Shown: positions 42,815 through 51,762 of the stretch, one piece after another
How positions within the stretch are numbered: position 1 is the stretch's first letter
How the letters are laid out: the number at the start of each line of letters is the position of its first letter
Assembly (NCBI GenBank): GCA_034007745.1
Contig: JAVEQI010000009.1
Location: 25,292 to 89,291, forward strand
From: Desulforapulum sp034007745
GTDB lineage: Bacteria > Desulfobacterota > Desulfobacteria > Desulfobacterales > Desulfobacteraceae
Length of the DNA stretch: 64,000 bases
Direction: 5' to 3'
The notes under the pieces: model-generated
Told to the model about the DNA's origin: nothing
What the model saw: the letters and a program-made list of their open reading frames with translations, nothing else
Databases searched by the model: none
Position numbers and translations under genes: made by a program

Positions 42815-43132
42815 TTGTTGGCTGGAATACAGGAAATTCTCACCCTGCTGGCTATCATTCTTGGAGTCATATTTATCCCAAGAATGATGGCCGGAGGGAA
42901 AGCTGAAAAAAATGTGAGGAAAAAGACATTCCATTTATCTGGTCGCATGCGCCTCAGCATAATACTCTCCATTGTGACTCCGCTTACGGCAGGACTTGTG
43001 TTTGAGCCATGGAAACACAACCTGACCTCTTTTATCTTGGCAGGAATTCTTCCTGTTGCAGCTGGCTGGGCAATATACTGGATCATGTCAGGATTTAAAA
43101 AACCAGGAAAAACCCCAAGGACCGGGAAATAA
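42815..43132 (+). CDS. Small hypothetical membrane protein
   Basis: 105 aa from TTG at 42815 (the next codon is also TTG); AAAGGAG lies 8-12 bases upstream. Helices at about 5-22, 48-65 and 72-95, separated by a basic loop (GGKAEKNVRKKTF) and ending in a basic tail. No family recognised. 26 bp behind the acyl-CoA synthetase, probably the same transcript. Confidence 0.6.
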   Translation: MLAGIQEILTLLAIILGVIFIPRMMAGGKAEKNVRKKTFHLSGRMRLSIILSIVTPLTAGLVFEPWKHNLTSFILAGILPVAAGWAIYWIMSGFKKPGKTPRTGK

Positions 43133-43167
43133 AAAAGGCACTCCTCCTCGTAAAGAGGCGGAGTGCC
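43131..43167 (-). terminator. Terminator of the first cold-shock gene
   Basis: Stem GGCACTCC / GGAGTGCC with an extended inner stem, followed on the minus strand by TTTTTTATTT. It overlaps the end of the convergent membrane-protein gene and could serve both directions. Confidence 0.75.
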
Positions 43168-43200
43168 GGAAACAATCGAACTGTAATTTTAAGGAACAGG

Positions 43201-43401
43201 TTAGATCACGGTCACATTTACCGCAGCAGGTCCTTTCTGGCCATCTTCAATATCAAATGAGACACGATCTCCTTCGTTCAGGGATTTGAAACCCGTTGCG
43301 TTGATACCTGTGTGATGAACAAACACATCTGGACCATCTTCCTGCTCAATAAAACCAAAACCCTTTGAATCATTAAACCATTTTACAATTCCTTCAGCCA
43401 T
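43201..43401 (-). CDS. Cold-shock protein (CspA family)
   Basis: 66 aa from Met at 43401 (AAGGAGATTGTCGCA). RNP-1 KGFGFIEQ and RNP-2 VFVHHTGI are intact. Single-stranded nucleic-acid chaperone. 83 percent or more identical by eye to the gene at 50776-50976. It is divergent from a DEAD-box helicase with a 400-bp gap. Confidence 0.93.
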   Translation of the reverse strand: MAEGIVKWFNDSKGFGFIEQEDGPDVFVHHTGINATGFKSLNEGDRVSFDIEDGQKGPAAVNVTVI

Positions 43402-43799
43402 TGCGACAATCTCCTTGTCATTTTTTATGTTAATAGTTCCATGCATAAGGTTCTTGCCACAGTAGCAAACTATCTTCCCCTTAGAACGAAACCAACCCAG
43501 CCCCAATGGGTAACATCAAGGGGCACATAAGAATTGTTGAAAGTTTACCGTCTTAAAAAAAATAATGCAAATGTTTTTCAAAGAATTCATCTATTATCCG
43601 CATTATTTCATATTTTGCTGTTATTTGTTTTTTAAGTATGGTAAAGTAATCTTTTTAGTTAACCCACCAGCACCTTCCGGTCGGTGCCTGCAGTATCGTG
43701 GTTGTGTCACACCAGCCCCAATTCATGCAACAAAACTTACCTTGCCTAGACTGGCCCATTACGATTAAATGGGTGGGCGGATTCAGGATAATATATTAT

Positions 43800-45011
43800 A
43801 TGTCATTTGAAAATTTTGGCCTCAAGGCTGAACTGTTACGTGCCGTTGCGGCCGAGGGCTATACGAGCCCAACACCCATTCAAACAAGGGCAATCCCCGT
43901 CATCTTAAACGGAGAGGACGTACTTGCAGGTGCCCAGACAGGCACGGGAAAAACCGCAGCCTTTGCCCTTCCCATTCTTGAAATGCTGAGCAAAACCCCC
44001 ACAAAGAACTACGCTCCCCGGTGCCTTGTACTCGCACCGACAAGGGAACTTGCAGCACAGGTCCATGGCAGCTTTGAAAGCCTTGGACGTTCCCTTACCC
44101 TTCGATCAACCGTTGTTTTTGGAGGCGTCGGTATTCACCCCCAGATCGACAAACTTAAACGTGGAATAGACATCCTTGTTGCAACACCGGGGCGACTCCT
44201 TGACCATGCAGGACGAAAGACCCTGGATCTATCCCGGGTGGAAATCCTTGTTCTGGACGAGGCAGACCGAATGCTGGACATGGGATTTATCCATGACATA
44301 AAAAAGGTGTTAAAGCTTCTTCCGGCAAAAAGACAGAACCTTCTCTTTTCAGCCACCTATACAACCGAGATCAAACGATTTGCCGATGATCTTCTCAACA
44401 ACCCTAAACTCATTGAGGTTTCACCGGGGAACAAGGCCGCTGACGGAGTTATTCAGGCGCTTTACCCGGTTCAAAAGGCCAAAAAACGTGAGCTGCTTTC
44501 TTTCCTGATCAGGGACGAACATTGGACCAGGGTTCTGGTGTTCACCCGCACGAAACACGGGGCCAACCGTTTGACCAAACAGCTGATGACCGATGGAATC
44601 AAAGCTGCAGCCATCCACGGCAATAAGAGCCAGTCCACCCGGACCCGGGCACTTGCCGATTTTAAGGATGGAAAGATCAGGGCCCTTGTGGCAACGGATA
44701 TTGCAGCAAGAGGACTTGACATAGACATGCTTCCCCATGTAGTCAACTATGATCTGCCTAACGTGCCCGAGGATTATGTCCACAGGATAGGACGTACAGG
44801 CAGGGCCGGTGCCAGTGGAATTGCCCTTTCCCTGGTGTGCAACGAAGAGCAGAAACAGCTGAAGGATATCCAGAGACTTCTCAAACACAGCATACCCGTC
44901 AAGACCGTGGAAGGCTTTTACCTGGAACGGTCAGCGCCGGCAAAGCCCGCTCCCTTCCGATCACAAAACAGCTCTAACAGAACCCGCCGATCTGCACCAG
45001 CCCATCGGTAA
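43800..45011 (+). CDS. DEAD-box RNA helicase (RhlE-like)
   Basis: 403 aa from ATG at 43800, where family similarity begins (SFENFGLKAELLRAV). Q-motif TPIQTRAIP, Walker A AQTGTGKTAAF, motif PTRELA, DEAD box VLDEADRMLDMGF, SAT, ARGLDID and HRIGRTGRAG all intact, with a short basic tail. It unwinds short RNA duplexes in ribosome assembly or mRNA turnover. The 43402-43799 leader has no other gene and holds a GCACC-N8-GGTGC stem near 43671-43688. Confidence 0.93.
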   Translation: MSFENFGLKAELLRAVAAEGYTSPTPIQTRAIPVILNGEDVLAGAQTGTGKTAAFALPILEMLSKTPTKNYAPRCLVLAPTRELAAQVHGSFESLGRSLTLRSTVVFGGVGIHPQIDKLKRGIDILVATPGRLLDHAGRKTLDLSRVEILVLDEADRMLDMGFIHDIKKVLKLLPAKRQNLLFSATYTTEIKRFADDLLNNPKLIEVSPGNKAADGVIQALYPVQKAKKRELLSFLIRDEHWTRVLVFTRTKHGANRLTKQLMTDGIKAAAIHGNKSQSTRTRALADFKDGKIRALVATDIAARGLDIDMLPHVVNYDLPNVPEDYVHRIGRTGRAGASGIALSLVCNEEQKQLKDIQRLLKHSIPVKTVEGFYLERSAPAKPAPFRSQNSSNRTRRSAPAHR

Positions 45012-45149
45012 GGTGAGTATACCAGGGGCAAACAAACTCAGGGGCAAGGTACAGGTAAATCTTCAACCACCATACCCCTGGGGATTGCGGACAAACTTCT
45101 AATATCTGCATTTTTTTGTTGACATGGTGTGCAGTTTAGGGTTATAAAC

Positions 45150-45171
45150 CCCTCGAATCAGATGTCGAGGG
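45150..45171 (+). terminator. Possible terminator stem after the helicase
   Basis: CCCTCGA-N8-TCGAGGG followed by a weak T-rich run. It lies between the helicase and tRNA-Leu. Confidence 0.35.
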
Positions 45172-45263
45172 TATCAGATTTTCGTTTCGGTTTTCGGAAC
45201 AATCATTTCCGTGTTACTGAAATAAAATAAAGTCTGGGGACATCCTGTTTATAGCTAAACAAT

Positions 45264-45348
45264 GCCGAAGTGGTGGAATTGGTAGACACGCACGCTTGAG
45301 GGGCGTGTGGGGCGACCCGTGGGAGTTCAAGTCTCCCCTTCGGCACCA
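45264..45348 (+). tRNA. tRNA-Leu (GAG)
   Basis: 85 nt with a long variable arm. Acceptor GCCGAAG pairs with CTTCGGC; anticodon GAG in CTTGAGG; T-arm GGGAGTTCAAGTCTCCC; CCA encoded. Confidence 0.95.
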
Positions 45349-45358
45349 ATTATATGAA

Positions 45359-45390
45359 GGCCATCGGAATTAATTCTGATGGCCTTTTTT
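45359..45390 (+). terminator. Terminator after tRNA-Leu
   Basis: GGCCATC-N-GATGGCC stem followed by TTTTTT. Confidence 0.8.
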
Positions 45391-45488
45391 GTTGTTGCGT
45401 AAGAGAACAGGGTACAGAACAAGGGCGATCTGCACCCTGCCTGACATCAGACAAAAGATCTCTTTACAGTATCCATTTTTTATAAAAA

Positions 45489-45698
45489 CTATTTTTCCAG
45501 TTTAAATGAAACCTTCAGCTTCGTACGATAGGCAACAATTCTATTTGCCTCAAGGCGCATGTCCATCATGACCACCTCAGCGACACGAATATCCCTTACT
45601 GAACTGTCCACGGTTGCAATGGCTGCTTTTGCAGCATCTTCCCAGGATTTCTCCGACATTCCTACGACCTCGATGATTTTGTATACACTGTTTTCCAT
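45489..45698 (-). CDS. Dodecin
   Basis: 69 aa, matching the dodecin family in length and pattern: VYKIIEVVGMSEKSWEDAAKAAI, then the DIRVAEVVMMDMRLEANRIVAYRTKLKVSF strands. Dodecins form hollow 12-mers that store riboflavin-type flavins or CoA. Ribosome site AAAGGAGATTTAA. It neighbours a peroxiredoxin and a flavodoxin. Confidence 0.9.
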   Translation of the reverse strand: MENSVYKIIEVVGMSEKSWEDAAKAAIATVDSSVRDIRVAEVVMMDMRLEANRIVAYRTKLKVSFKLEK

Positions 45699-45977
45699 TT
45701 AAATCTCCTTTGGGTGAAAAATAATTTTCCAACCCTGTAATATTATAGGTGACTTCTTGTTTTAATTGCCCTTGTTGACAATAAAAAGAAAGAAACAGCA
45801 CATGGAACGGCCAAAGACCACAGATTTAATAATTTGAACGAAACAGATTGCCTTTGACCTGTCAAACAAAAACAAAGATATAAAAGATATAAGGGATAAG
45901 CTGACAACTATACTAACAGATCAATTCCATTCGTGTAAAGGGGGGAGCGAAAAAAGTTGAAGGGATAACGATATCCA

Positions 45978-46001
45978 CCAGGGCCCCGGTCAGGGCCCTG
46001 G
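45978..46001. other. Strong 9-bp stem-loop
   Basis: CCAGGGCCC-N6-GGGCCCTGG, 10 bp past the peroxiredoxin stop. There is no T-run after it on the minus strand, so it is more a 3'-protecting stem than a standard terminator. Confidence 0.5.
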
Positions 46002-46011
46002 AAGCTTCTAA

Positions 46012-46731
46012 TTAATCAAAGGCCATTTCAGTCTTCCACTCTTTCCACACATTTCCCACCAGTTCAGGTCCGGGTTTAAGTACTACCTTGCCCGGACGCC
46101 AGCCAGATGGAAGGGCTTCTGCACCCTTTGTGGCTCTTATGTGTTGAAACGCATGAACCTGGCGAAAGGTTTCGTTGACATTTCTTCCCACCGGCGGCGT
46201 CAATACTTCATATCCCTGAACAACGCCATCCGGATCAATGATAAATCGTCCCCTGGTTTCAACGCCTGCCTCATCATCATAAATTCCGTAAAGCGCTCCT
46301 ACTTTGCCACCTGCGTCGGAAAGCATGGGAAAGGGAACTCCCCCTTCAACCATTTTTGACAACTCATGGTCGTTCCACATCTTGTGAACAAACATGCTGT
46401 CAATACTCATGGACAATACCTCTACACCAAGATCCTTGAACTCGGTATATTTTTCAGCAACTGCTGAAATCTCAGTAGCTCACACAAAGGTAAAATCCCC
46501 GGGATAAAAGCAAAGGAGCACCCACTTACCAAGATAGTCTGATAATTTGACGTTGATAAACTTACCATTTTTGTATCCAGGTGCTGTAAAATCAGGTGCT
46601 TTTTTGCCTACCTTTATCATTGACATAACCTCCTTTTTTTCTATGTTAACCTCAGTTTTTTTTTCAGGAGTCACCTCACCCACCGGTCCACCGGTTGGTC
46701 GGGCGCATCCAGCGTTTAATTCATCGGCCAT
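46012..46731 (-). CDS. Selenocysteine-containing peroxiredoxin
   Basis: 239 aa if the UGA at 46480-46482 is read as selenocysteine. The frame continues across it without shift: CFYPGDFTFV-U-ATEISAVAEKYTEF, where U sits exactly at the peroxidatic Cys of the AhpC/Prx1 motif FTFVCPTE. Directly after the UGA a 7-bp stem with AGTT loop (46452-46469) fits a bacterial SECIS. After U there is no Cys at all; the usual resolving Cys (VCPAGW) is Leu in EALPSGWRPG. Two possible starts, each with a ribosome site: 46731 (GGAGGGTTT) adding a 37-residue tail containing Cys9, and 46620 (GGAGGTTATGTCA). It reduces peroxides, probably with a thioredoxin-like or flavodoxin-linked donor. selB lies 5 kb away. Confidence 0.9.
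46452..46469 (-). promoter_or_regulatory. SECIS-like hairpin for selenocysteine insertion
   Basis: TTTCAGC-AGTT-GCTGAAA on the minus strand, its loop beginning 17 nt after the UGA. Bacterial SECIS loops lie about 16-37 nt past the UGA and are bound by SelB. Confidence 0.75.
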
Positions 46732-47022
46732 AAACCCTCCTTTTTTTATTTTGTTGATATGATATATATTACCACAGCCAAATAAAACATAAAAAAATAA
46801 TCATTAAAGATTAATCTTCCCATATTTATAGTCTTTGAATTTAAAGTGTGCAAGGGGGAATCATAATAAATTTCATTGCAGAAGGTTGGCTATTTCCCTT
46901 GACAAAAAACCAGTTCCTCACTATTTATGTTAAGTACAGAAGAAAAGCCACCTATGTTAAAATACAGGCGAAAAGCTACTTTCCTTTGTTCTCAATTAAT
47001 ACAAAACACACAAGGAGAAAAA

Positions 47023-47463
47023 ATGAAAAAAGTACTCATTGCGTATGTAAGTAGAACAGGTAATACAGAAAAAATGGCAAAATACATTGCCGAAGGGGTT
47101 CGATTTTCCGGGCATGAGCCTGTTCTACAAAAAACATCCGCAATTAAACAAGACAAAGATCTCGCAGGTTACGACGCTTACATTTTTGGATGCCCAACCT
47201 ACCACAAGGACATGACAAGCGGCATGAAACAGTTTCTCTTTCTTGCCAGCAATCTCAAATATGAAGGTAAAACAGGCGGTGCATTTGGATCACACACCCA
47301 CAGCGGAGAATCAGCGCCCATGATTTTTGAAACAATGGAGCATGTCCTGAAGATAAACATGACTGATCTTGGCCCACTTAACCTTACCGAGGCTAAAATC
47401 GCAACCGATGAAGGTTTAAAAGCCTGCCAGGCCTACGGTAAGGCTTTGGGAGAAAAATTGTAA
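47023..47463 (+). CDS. Flavodoxin-like protein
   Basis: 146 aa from ATG at 47023 (AAGGAGAAAAA). FMN phosphate loop SRTGNTEKMA, then FGCPTYHKDMTSGMKQF and FGSHTHSGESA near the isoalloxazine. Low-potential electron carrier or FMN reductase domain. Divergent from the selenocysteine peroxiredoxin, so it might supply reducing power to it (inference from position only). Confidence 0.85.
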   Translation: MKKVLIAYVSRTGNTEKMAKYIAEGVRFSGHEPVLQKTSAIKQDKDLAGYDAYIFGCPTYHKDMTSGMKQFLFLASNLKYEGKTGGAFGSHTHSGESAPMIFETMEHVLKINMTDLGPLNLTEAKIATDEGLKACQAYGKALGEKL

Positions 47464-47486
47464 TTGATCACCGGTTTGAACCACTC

Positions 47487-47526
47487 AGCCGCTGATCTCA
47501 TGTAATTAGGTTCAGCGGCTTTTTAC
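47487..47526 (+). terminator. Terminator after flavodoxin
   Basis: AGCCGCTGA-N16-TCAGCGGCT followed by TTTTTACC. Confidence 0.8.
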
Positions 47527-47548
47527 CTTAGTTCTGAGGCATCCCCCT

Positions 47549-48031
47549 ATGCGCCATATTGATCGATCGGAAGATTTTAATTCAGCTTCACCGATTTTTT
47601 CCTTCTTAAATATTATCCTGTTCAAAAAACTTGCCGTTCATACAGTATATACGGCAATCATCCTTTTGGTGTGCTCCGGGACAGGGGCTGCCGAAACCGG
47701 TGAAAAAGGCCCAACCCTTGTCGGTGCTGTAATGTGTGAAACCATTGAAAATTATCTTCCCGTGCATCCGGCCGTTGTCTTTTCCATTGCCAGGGATACT
47801 ATCATCTGCTTTACCTCCTTTGATCCGGTTCCACAAACGACGGATATCTTTCACAAGTGGTACAGACAGGACCGTTTAGTTTTCCTGACCAAGCTCACCT
47901 TAAAACCACCCAAATGGTCCTCGTTTTCAAGCATGCAGCTAAGAGATATTGATAAAGGACCCTGGCGTGTCGACATTGAGAATAAAGACGGCATTGTTCT
48001 TAAAACACTTCGTTTCAGTATTTCAGATTGA
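47549..48031 (+). CDS. DUF2914 exported or membrane-anchored protein
   Basis: 160 aa. A hydrophobic segment (about 30-48) ends in GTGAAET, looking like a signal or anchor. The C-terminal 100 residues (VGAVMCETIEN, FHKWYRQDRLV, GPWRVDIENKDGIVLKTLRFSI) fit DUF2914. Function unknown; the domain is extracytoplasmic and beta-rich. Its stop overlaps a possible TTG start of the next gene, suggesting a shared operon. Confidence 0.75.
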   Translation: MRHIDRSEDFNSASPIFSFLNIILFKKLAVHTVYTAIILLVCSGTGAAETGEKGPTLVGAVMCETIENYLPVHPAVVFSIARDTIICFTSFDPVPQTTDIFHKWYRQDRLVFLTKLTLKPPKWSSFSSMQLRDIDKGPWRVDIENKDGIVLKTLRFSISD

Positions 48032-48036
48032 CCATA

Positions 48037-49503
48037 ATGGACCCTATTTTTAACATACCATTCGGACTCAGATGGCAGGATCTCTTTGATATCCTGTTCA
48101 ACAGCTATGTACTGTTCCGTCTTTATGTCATGTTCCGGGGTACCAACGTCATCAGGGTGCTCATCGTCATCAGCCTTCTCTGGTTTGCAAAACAGCTCTC
48201 ACTTGCCATGGGGCTTATCATTACAAGCTGGGTCTTGCAGGGGATCATCACGGTGGCCGCCCTTGTCATCATTATCGTGTTCAGAAATGAGATCTCAACC
48301 ATCCTTCAGACAAAGAGCCTTAAATCTTTTTTCTGGGGATTTCCCCAATATCAATTTCAGACCCCCATATCCATTATCGTTGAAAGTGTGTATGAGCTTG
48401 CCCGGAAAAAAATCGGTGCTCTGATAGTTCTTCCCATGAAACAGGGCCTTGAAAGCAGCATCCAGGGTGGCATTCCCTGGCAGGGGAAGCTCTCCCGGGA
48501 AATGCTGATCAGCATCTTCTGGCTTGACAACCCGGTCCATGATGGTGCAGTCGTCATCCAGGGAGACCGGGTGACGGACGTGGGAGTTATCCTGCCCCTG
48601 TCCAAACGCCAGGATCTACCCTCTTACTTTGGAACCCGTCATCGAGCTGCCGTGGGAATTACAGAACAGACCGATGCCCGGGTGATTGTGGTTTCTGAAG
48701 AGAGGGGAAAAATATCCCTGATCAAAGAAAGCAGGATCTACGACATCAATGACAGCCATGTGCTTCATACACTTTTAGAGGAGGACCTGGGCGCAGAATC
48801 TGCCCACAAAGGCCTGAGACATAGGACGTTAGAACTCACGGTCGCAGCTCTCATCTGTTTCGTCAGTGTAACCGGAGTATGGCTCAGCTTTTCCAGAGGG
48901 GTGGAGATCCTGGCAAATCGTGAAATTCCCATTGAATTCACCAATCTGCAACCCAAAATGGAGATAAACTCATCCTCGGCAAACAGCGTAAAACTTCTGA
49001 TCAGCGGTGCCCGTCCCCTGATTCAGGCCATGGGACTCGACCAGATCAAGGTTAAAGTGGATGTTTCCAAGGCCGTGCCCGGACCAAATCCCATCACCAT
49101 CGAAAAGGGTAATGTACTTCTTCCCCCTGGAATCCAGTTAAAACAGGTGGAACCGTCACAGATTGAGATCAGTGTGGATGTACGTGAAAACAAACTCCTG
49201 ATTGTTCAACCCACCTGGACCGGAAAGCTTAACAAGGATCTCATTGTGGAATCCGCAAGGGCAGTTCCTCAAACCGTCATGGTAACCGGTGGCAGCCTCA
49301 CCCTGAAAGAAATTTCAACCCTGTTCACTGAACCCATTTCCCTTGACTCCATAACGGCTTCTGGCAGTATTTCCATAGGTTTTGCCCTGAACCAGTCAGG
49401 CCTGAAACTGGCTGAACCTGCAAAAAACACGGCTGTCATTCATTATCAGGTGAAAAGTCGTTCCGATCAGGATGCTCCAGCTCTCTTGCCTGGGACCCCG
49501 TGA
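48037..49503 (+). CDS. cdaA: Diadenylate cyclase CdaA fused to a YbbR regulator domain
   Basis: 488 aa from ATG at 48037 (TTG at 48028 also possible; no ribosome site for either). Three N-terminal membrane helices (about 15-90), then a DisA_N cyclase domain with both catalytic motifs, VHDGAVVI (DGA) and GTRHRAAV (RHR), at about 165-205. A further membrane helix (LTVAALICFVSVTGVWL, about 270) leads to two or so YbbR repeats (300-480). In Firmicutes CdaA and CdaR (YbbR) are separate genes in one operon; here they are one chain. Product: c-di-AMP, a signal in potassium, osmotic and wall control. Confidence 0.88.
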   Translation: MDPIFNIPFGLRWQDLFDILFNSYVLFRLYVMFRGTNVIRVLIVISLLWFAKQLSLAMGLIITSWVLQGIITVAALVIIIVFRNEISTILQTKSLKSFFWGFPQYQFQTPISIIVESVYELARKKIGALIVLPMKQGLESSIQGGIPWQGKLSREMLISIFWLDNPVHDGAVVIQGDRVTDVGVILPLSKRQDLPSYFGTRHRAAVGITEQTDARVIVVSEERGKISLIKESRIYDINDSHVLHTLLEEDLGAESAHKGLRHRTLELTVAALICFVSVTGVWLSFSRGVEILANREIPIEFTNLQPKMEINSSSANSVKLLISGARPLIQAMGLDQIKVKVDVSKAVPGPNPITIEKGNVLLPPGIQLKQVEPSQIEISVDVRENKLLIVQPTWTGKLNKDLIVESARAVPQTVMVTGGSLTLKEISTLFTEPISLDSITASGSISIGFALNQSGLKLAEPAKNTAVIHYQVKSRSDQDAPALLPGTP

Positions 49504-49600
49504 CCCGTTACTGGGGCCTGGAAATTAACAATTTATTTCCGAGTCTCCTAGACTCGATCATCGATTTTTATTTTAGCATGGTTGATGGAGACCACGATAA

Positions 49601-50671
49601 ATGACAGCACAGGAAGCTGCACGCAAAACAATACTATTGAGCCTGGTTTTTCTGATATCCGCCCTGTTCTTAACCATGATTCATCAATTTCTCATGTCCA
49701 TGTTCATGGCAAGTCTGTTTTCAGCCATGGCAAAACCCGCCCACAAATGGTTGACCAAGCGCCTCCGGGGCCGGGAGAACCTTGCCTCCGTCATGGTTAT
49801 AGCGGCCATTGTCCTGCTGATTCTCATCCCTCTTTCCATGCTCATAGGGGTGGTGGTGACCCAGGCGATAAACGTGGGTCAATCTGTTACACCCTGGGTG
49901 CAGTCGTTTATCAAAGAGTCATCGACCTTTACCCAATACCTGTACAAAATACCCTTTTACGAGGAGATCCTGCCCTATCGGGACGTAATAATCAAAAAAG
50001 CCGGCGAGCTTGTGGGCACCATTTCCACCTTTTTAATCAACTCCCTTTCCTCCGCCACCAAGATGACCATGAACGCACTTTTCGGATCCATCATCATGCT
50101 CTATGTCATGTTCTATTTTTTAACCATGGGCAATCAGCTCCTTGACCGGATTCTCTACTTTCTGCCCCTCAGGAACGAGGATGAACAGCTTCTGTTACGG
50201 CGGTTCACCTCTGTCACCCGGGCCACCATCAAGGGCACACTTATTATCGGGATTATTCAGGGATCTATCTGCGGCCTTGCCTTTGCGTTTGCCGGAATCA
50301 ATGGACCGGTTTTCTGGGGAAGCATCATGGCCGTCACTTCCATCATCCCGGCCTTTGGGACTGCCCTTGTGTGGGGGCCGGGCATAATCATCCTTTTGCT
50401 CATGGGAGACCTTACCGGTGTAATAATACTTGCAGTACTGTGCGGAGCTGTTGCGGGGAATATTGACAATCTGCTCAGACCCCGGCTGGTAGGAAAGGAC
50501 ACGGAGATGCACGATCTCTTTGTTCTATTTGGCACCCTTGGCGGTATTGCAATGTTCGGGCTTCTTGGAATCATCATCGGCCCGATTATTTCCGCACTCT
50601 TCATCACTATCTGGGAAATCTATGGCTCTGTTTTCAGCGAGTACCTGCCAAAGACTGGCAGTAGGCAGTAG
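49601..50671 (+). CDS. AI-2E family (PerM-like) permease
   Basis: 356 aa with seven to eight membrane helices. Family motifs: FLMSMFMASLFSAMAKPAHKWL, the long extracytoplasmic segment after VTQAINVG, and IDNLLRPRLVGKDTEMHDLFVLFGTLGG near the C-terminus. Some members are Na+/H+ antiporters or export AI-2; function here is uncertain. The last codons (TGSRQ-stop) fall in a GCAGTAG tandem repeat. Confidence 0.85.
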   Translation: MTAQEAARKTILLSLVFLISALFLTMIHQFLMSMFMASLFSAMAKPAHKWLTKRLRGRENLASVMVIAAIVLLILIPLSMLIGVVVTQAINVGQSVTPWVQSFIKESSTFTQYLYKIPFYEEILPYRDVIIKKAGELVGTISTFLINSLSSATKMTMNALFGSIIMLYVMFYFLTMGNQLLDRILYFLPLRNEDEQLLLRRFTSVTRATIKGTLIIGIIQGSICGLAFAFAGINGPVFWGSIMAVTSIIPAFGTALVWGPGIIILLLMGDLTGVIILAVLCGAVAGNIDNLLRPRLVGKDTEMHDLFVLFGTLGGIAMFGLLGIIIGPIISALFITIWEIYGSVFSEYLPKTGSRQ

Positions 50672-50686
50672 GCCAGACGCAAAAAA

Positions 50687-50717
50687 GCCCTGTTGAAATA
50701 AATCAACAGGGCCTTTT
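50687..50717. terminator. Bidirectional terminator
   Basis: GCCCTGTTGA-N6-TCAACAGGGC with TTTTT on the right and, on the minus strand, TTTTTT on the left. It serves the permease and the convergent cold-shock gene. Confidence 0.85.
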
Positions 50718-50775
50718 TCATATATTCACCTAAAAACCATTCACCCCTTAGGGGTCATGGTTTTAATGCGCTATA

Positions 50776-50976
50776 CTATACTACTGTAACATTACCCGCA
50801 GCCGGTCCTTTCTGGCCCTGCTCTACGTCAAATGTTACCTTGTCTCCTTCATTGAGGGACTTAAAACCTGTGGCATTGATGCTTGAGTGATGAACGAAAA
50901 GGTCCTCTCCGTTCTCTTGCTCGATAAAACCAAAACCCTTTGAATCGTTAAACCATTTTACTGTTCCGTTAGCCAT
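50776..50976 (-). CDS. Cold-shock protein (CspA family), second copy
   Basis: 66 aa from Met at 50976 (TAGGAGATTGTCAC upstream). KGFGFIEQ and LFVHHSSI RNA-binding motifs intact. Paralogue of 43201-43401, with the same terminal PAA.NVTV. It may respond to different conditions, as upstream sequences differ. Confidence 0.93.
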   Translation of the reverse strand: MANGTVKWFNDSKGFGFIEQENGEDLFVHHSSINATGFKSLNEGDKVTFDVEQGQKGPAAGNVTVV

Positions 50977-51123
50977 GTGACAATCTCCTAAAAAATAAAG
51001 TTTAATTGTTCCAAACTTGAGGTAGTTGTCACACATGCGTGTTTATTCGACAAAATTTTTTCCCCTAAGTGCGAAACAGGCAGTCCTGAAATAGGACATG
51101 CCGCATTTATGTTGTAGACCCTA

Positions 51124-51200
<77 letters not shown>

Positions 51201-51222
51201 ATATTGAATCTATCCGTTTAAA

Positions 51223-51299
51223 TGGGGTGAGTGAAGGGGCTCGAACCCTCGACATCCAGGACCACAACCTAGCGCTCTGCCAACTGAGCTACACCCACC
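51223..51299 (-). tRNA. tRNA-His (GTG)
   Basis: Acceptor GTGGGTG/CACTCAC with the extra G-1 opposite C73 that marks tRNA-His; anticodon GTG in TTGTGGT; CCA encoded. Probably co-transcribed with the Arg gene 22 bp downstream. Confidence 0.95.
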
Positions 51300-51470
51300 A
51301 CAATCAAACCCCTATCTTTTACCAGACCTCAGAGCAAATAGCAACCTAATTCTTCAAATTGGACAAATAATATTGCAATGGAACAAGAAAAACGCCATAA
51401 CGATTCCATGGCATTAAAAGCATTTCTTTTTATCATTGTTTTTGGAGCCGTCCTGATCAAGATGGGATAA

Positions 51471-51620
51471 CTAGTGTTTGAACGAAAACTCACCCACCTG
51501 CTGCGTTGCTTCACAAAGCTAAAATCCTCACGTACAACAGTACGCTCCGGTTTCAGCTTTGCTCGCGCCTTGCATCTGGGCAAGTTTTCATCCAAACACG
51601 GGTTTTCGGTCAGGCACTAA
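51471..51620. repeat. Fold-back element of about 150 bp
   Basis: Imperfect long hairpin with tip CGTAC-AACA-GTACG (51531-51544). Arms pair through AAAGCT/AGCTTT, GAAAACT/AGTTTTC, TTTG/CAAA and outer TAGTG/CACTA. No coding potential. The rest of 51300-51762 shows nothing clear. Confidence 0.6.
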
Positions 51621-51762
51621 CTATAATTGCTGAATTTGATATTGACCATTTATCAAAGTTTGACTATGATTTCACCCCATACCGGCACGGCTGAAACGAA
51701 ATATATCCTTCAGACACAATTTTAGCTGTTTCTTATAAAAAAACAAGGACTCAAAAACCACC

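Noticed and set aside
46480..46482. TGA in the peroxiredoxin as a pseudogene lesion
   Set aside because: The frame and alignment continue without a gap, the codon is exactly at the peroxidatic position, a SECIS-like stem follows, and selB is nearby.
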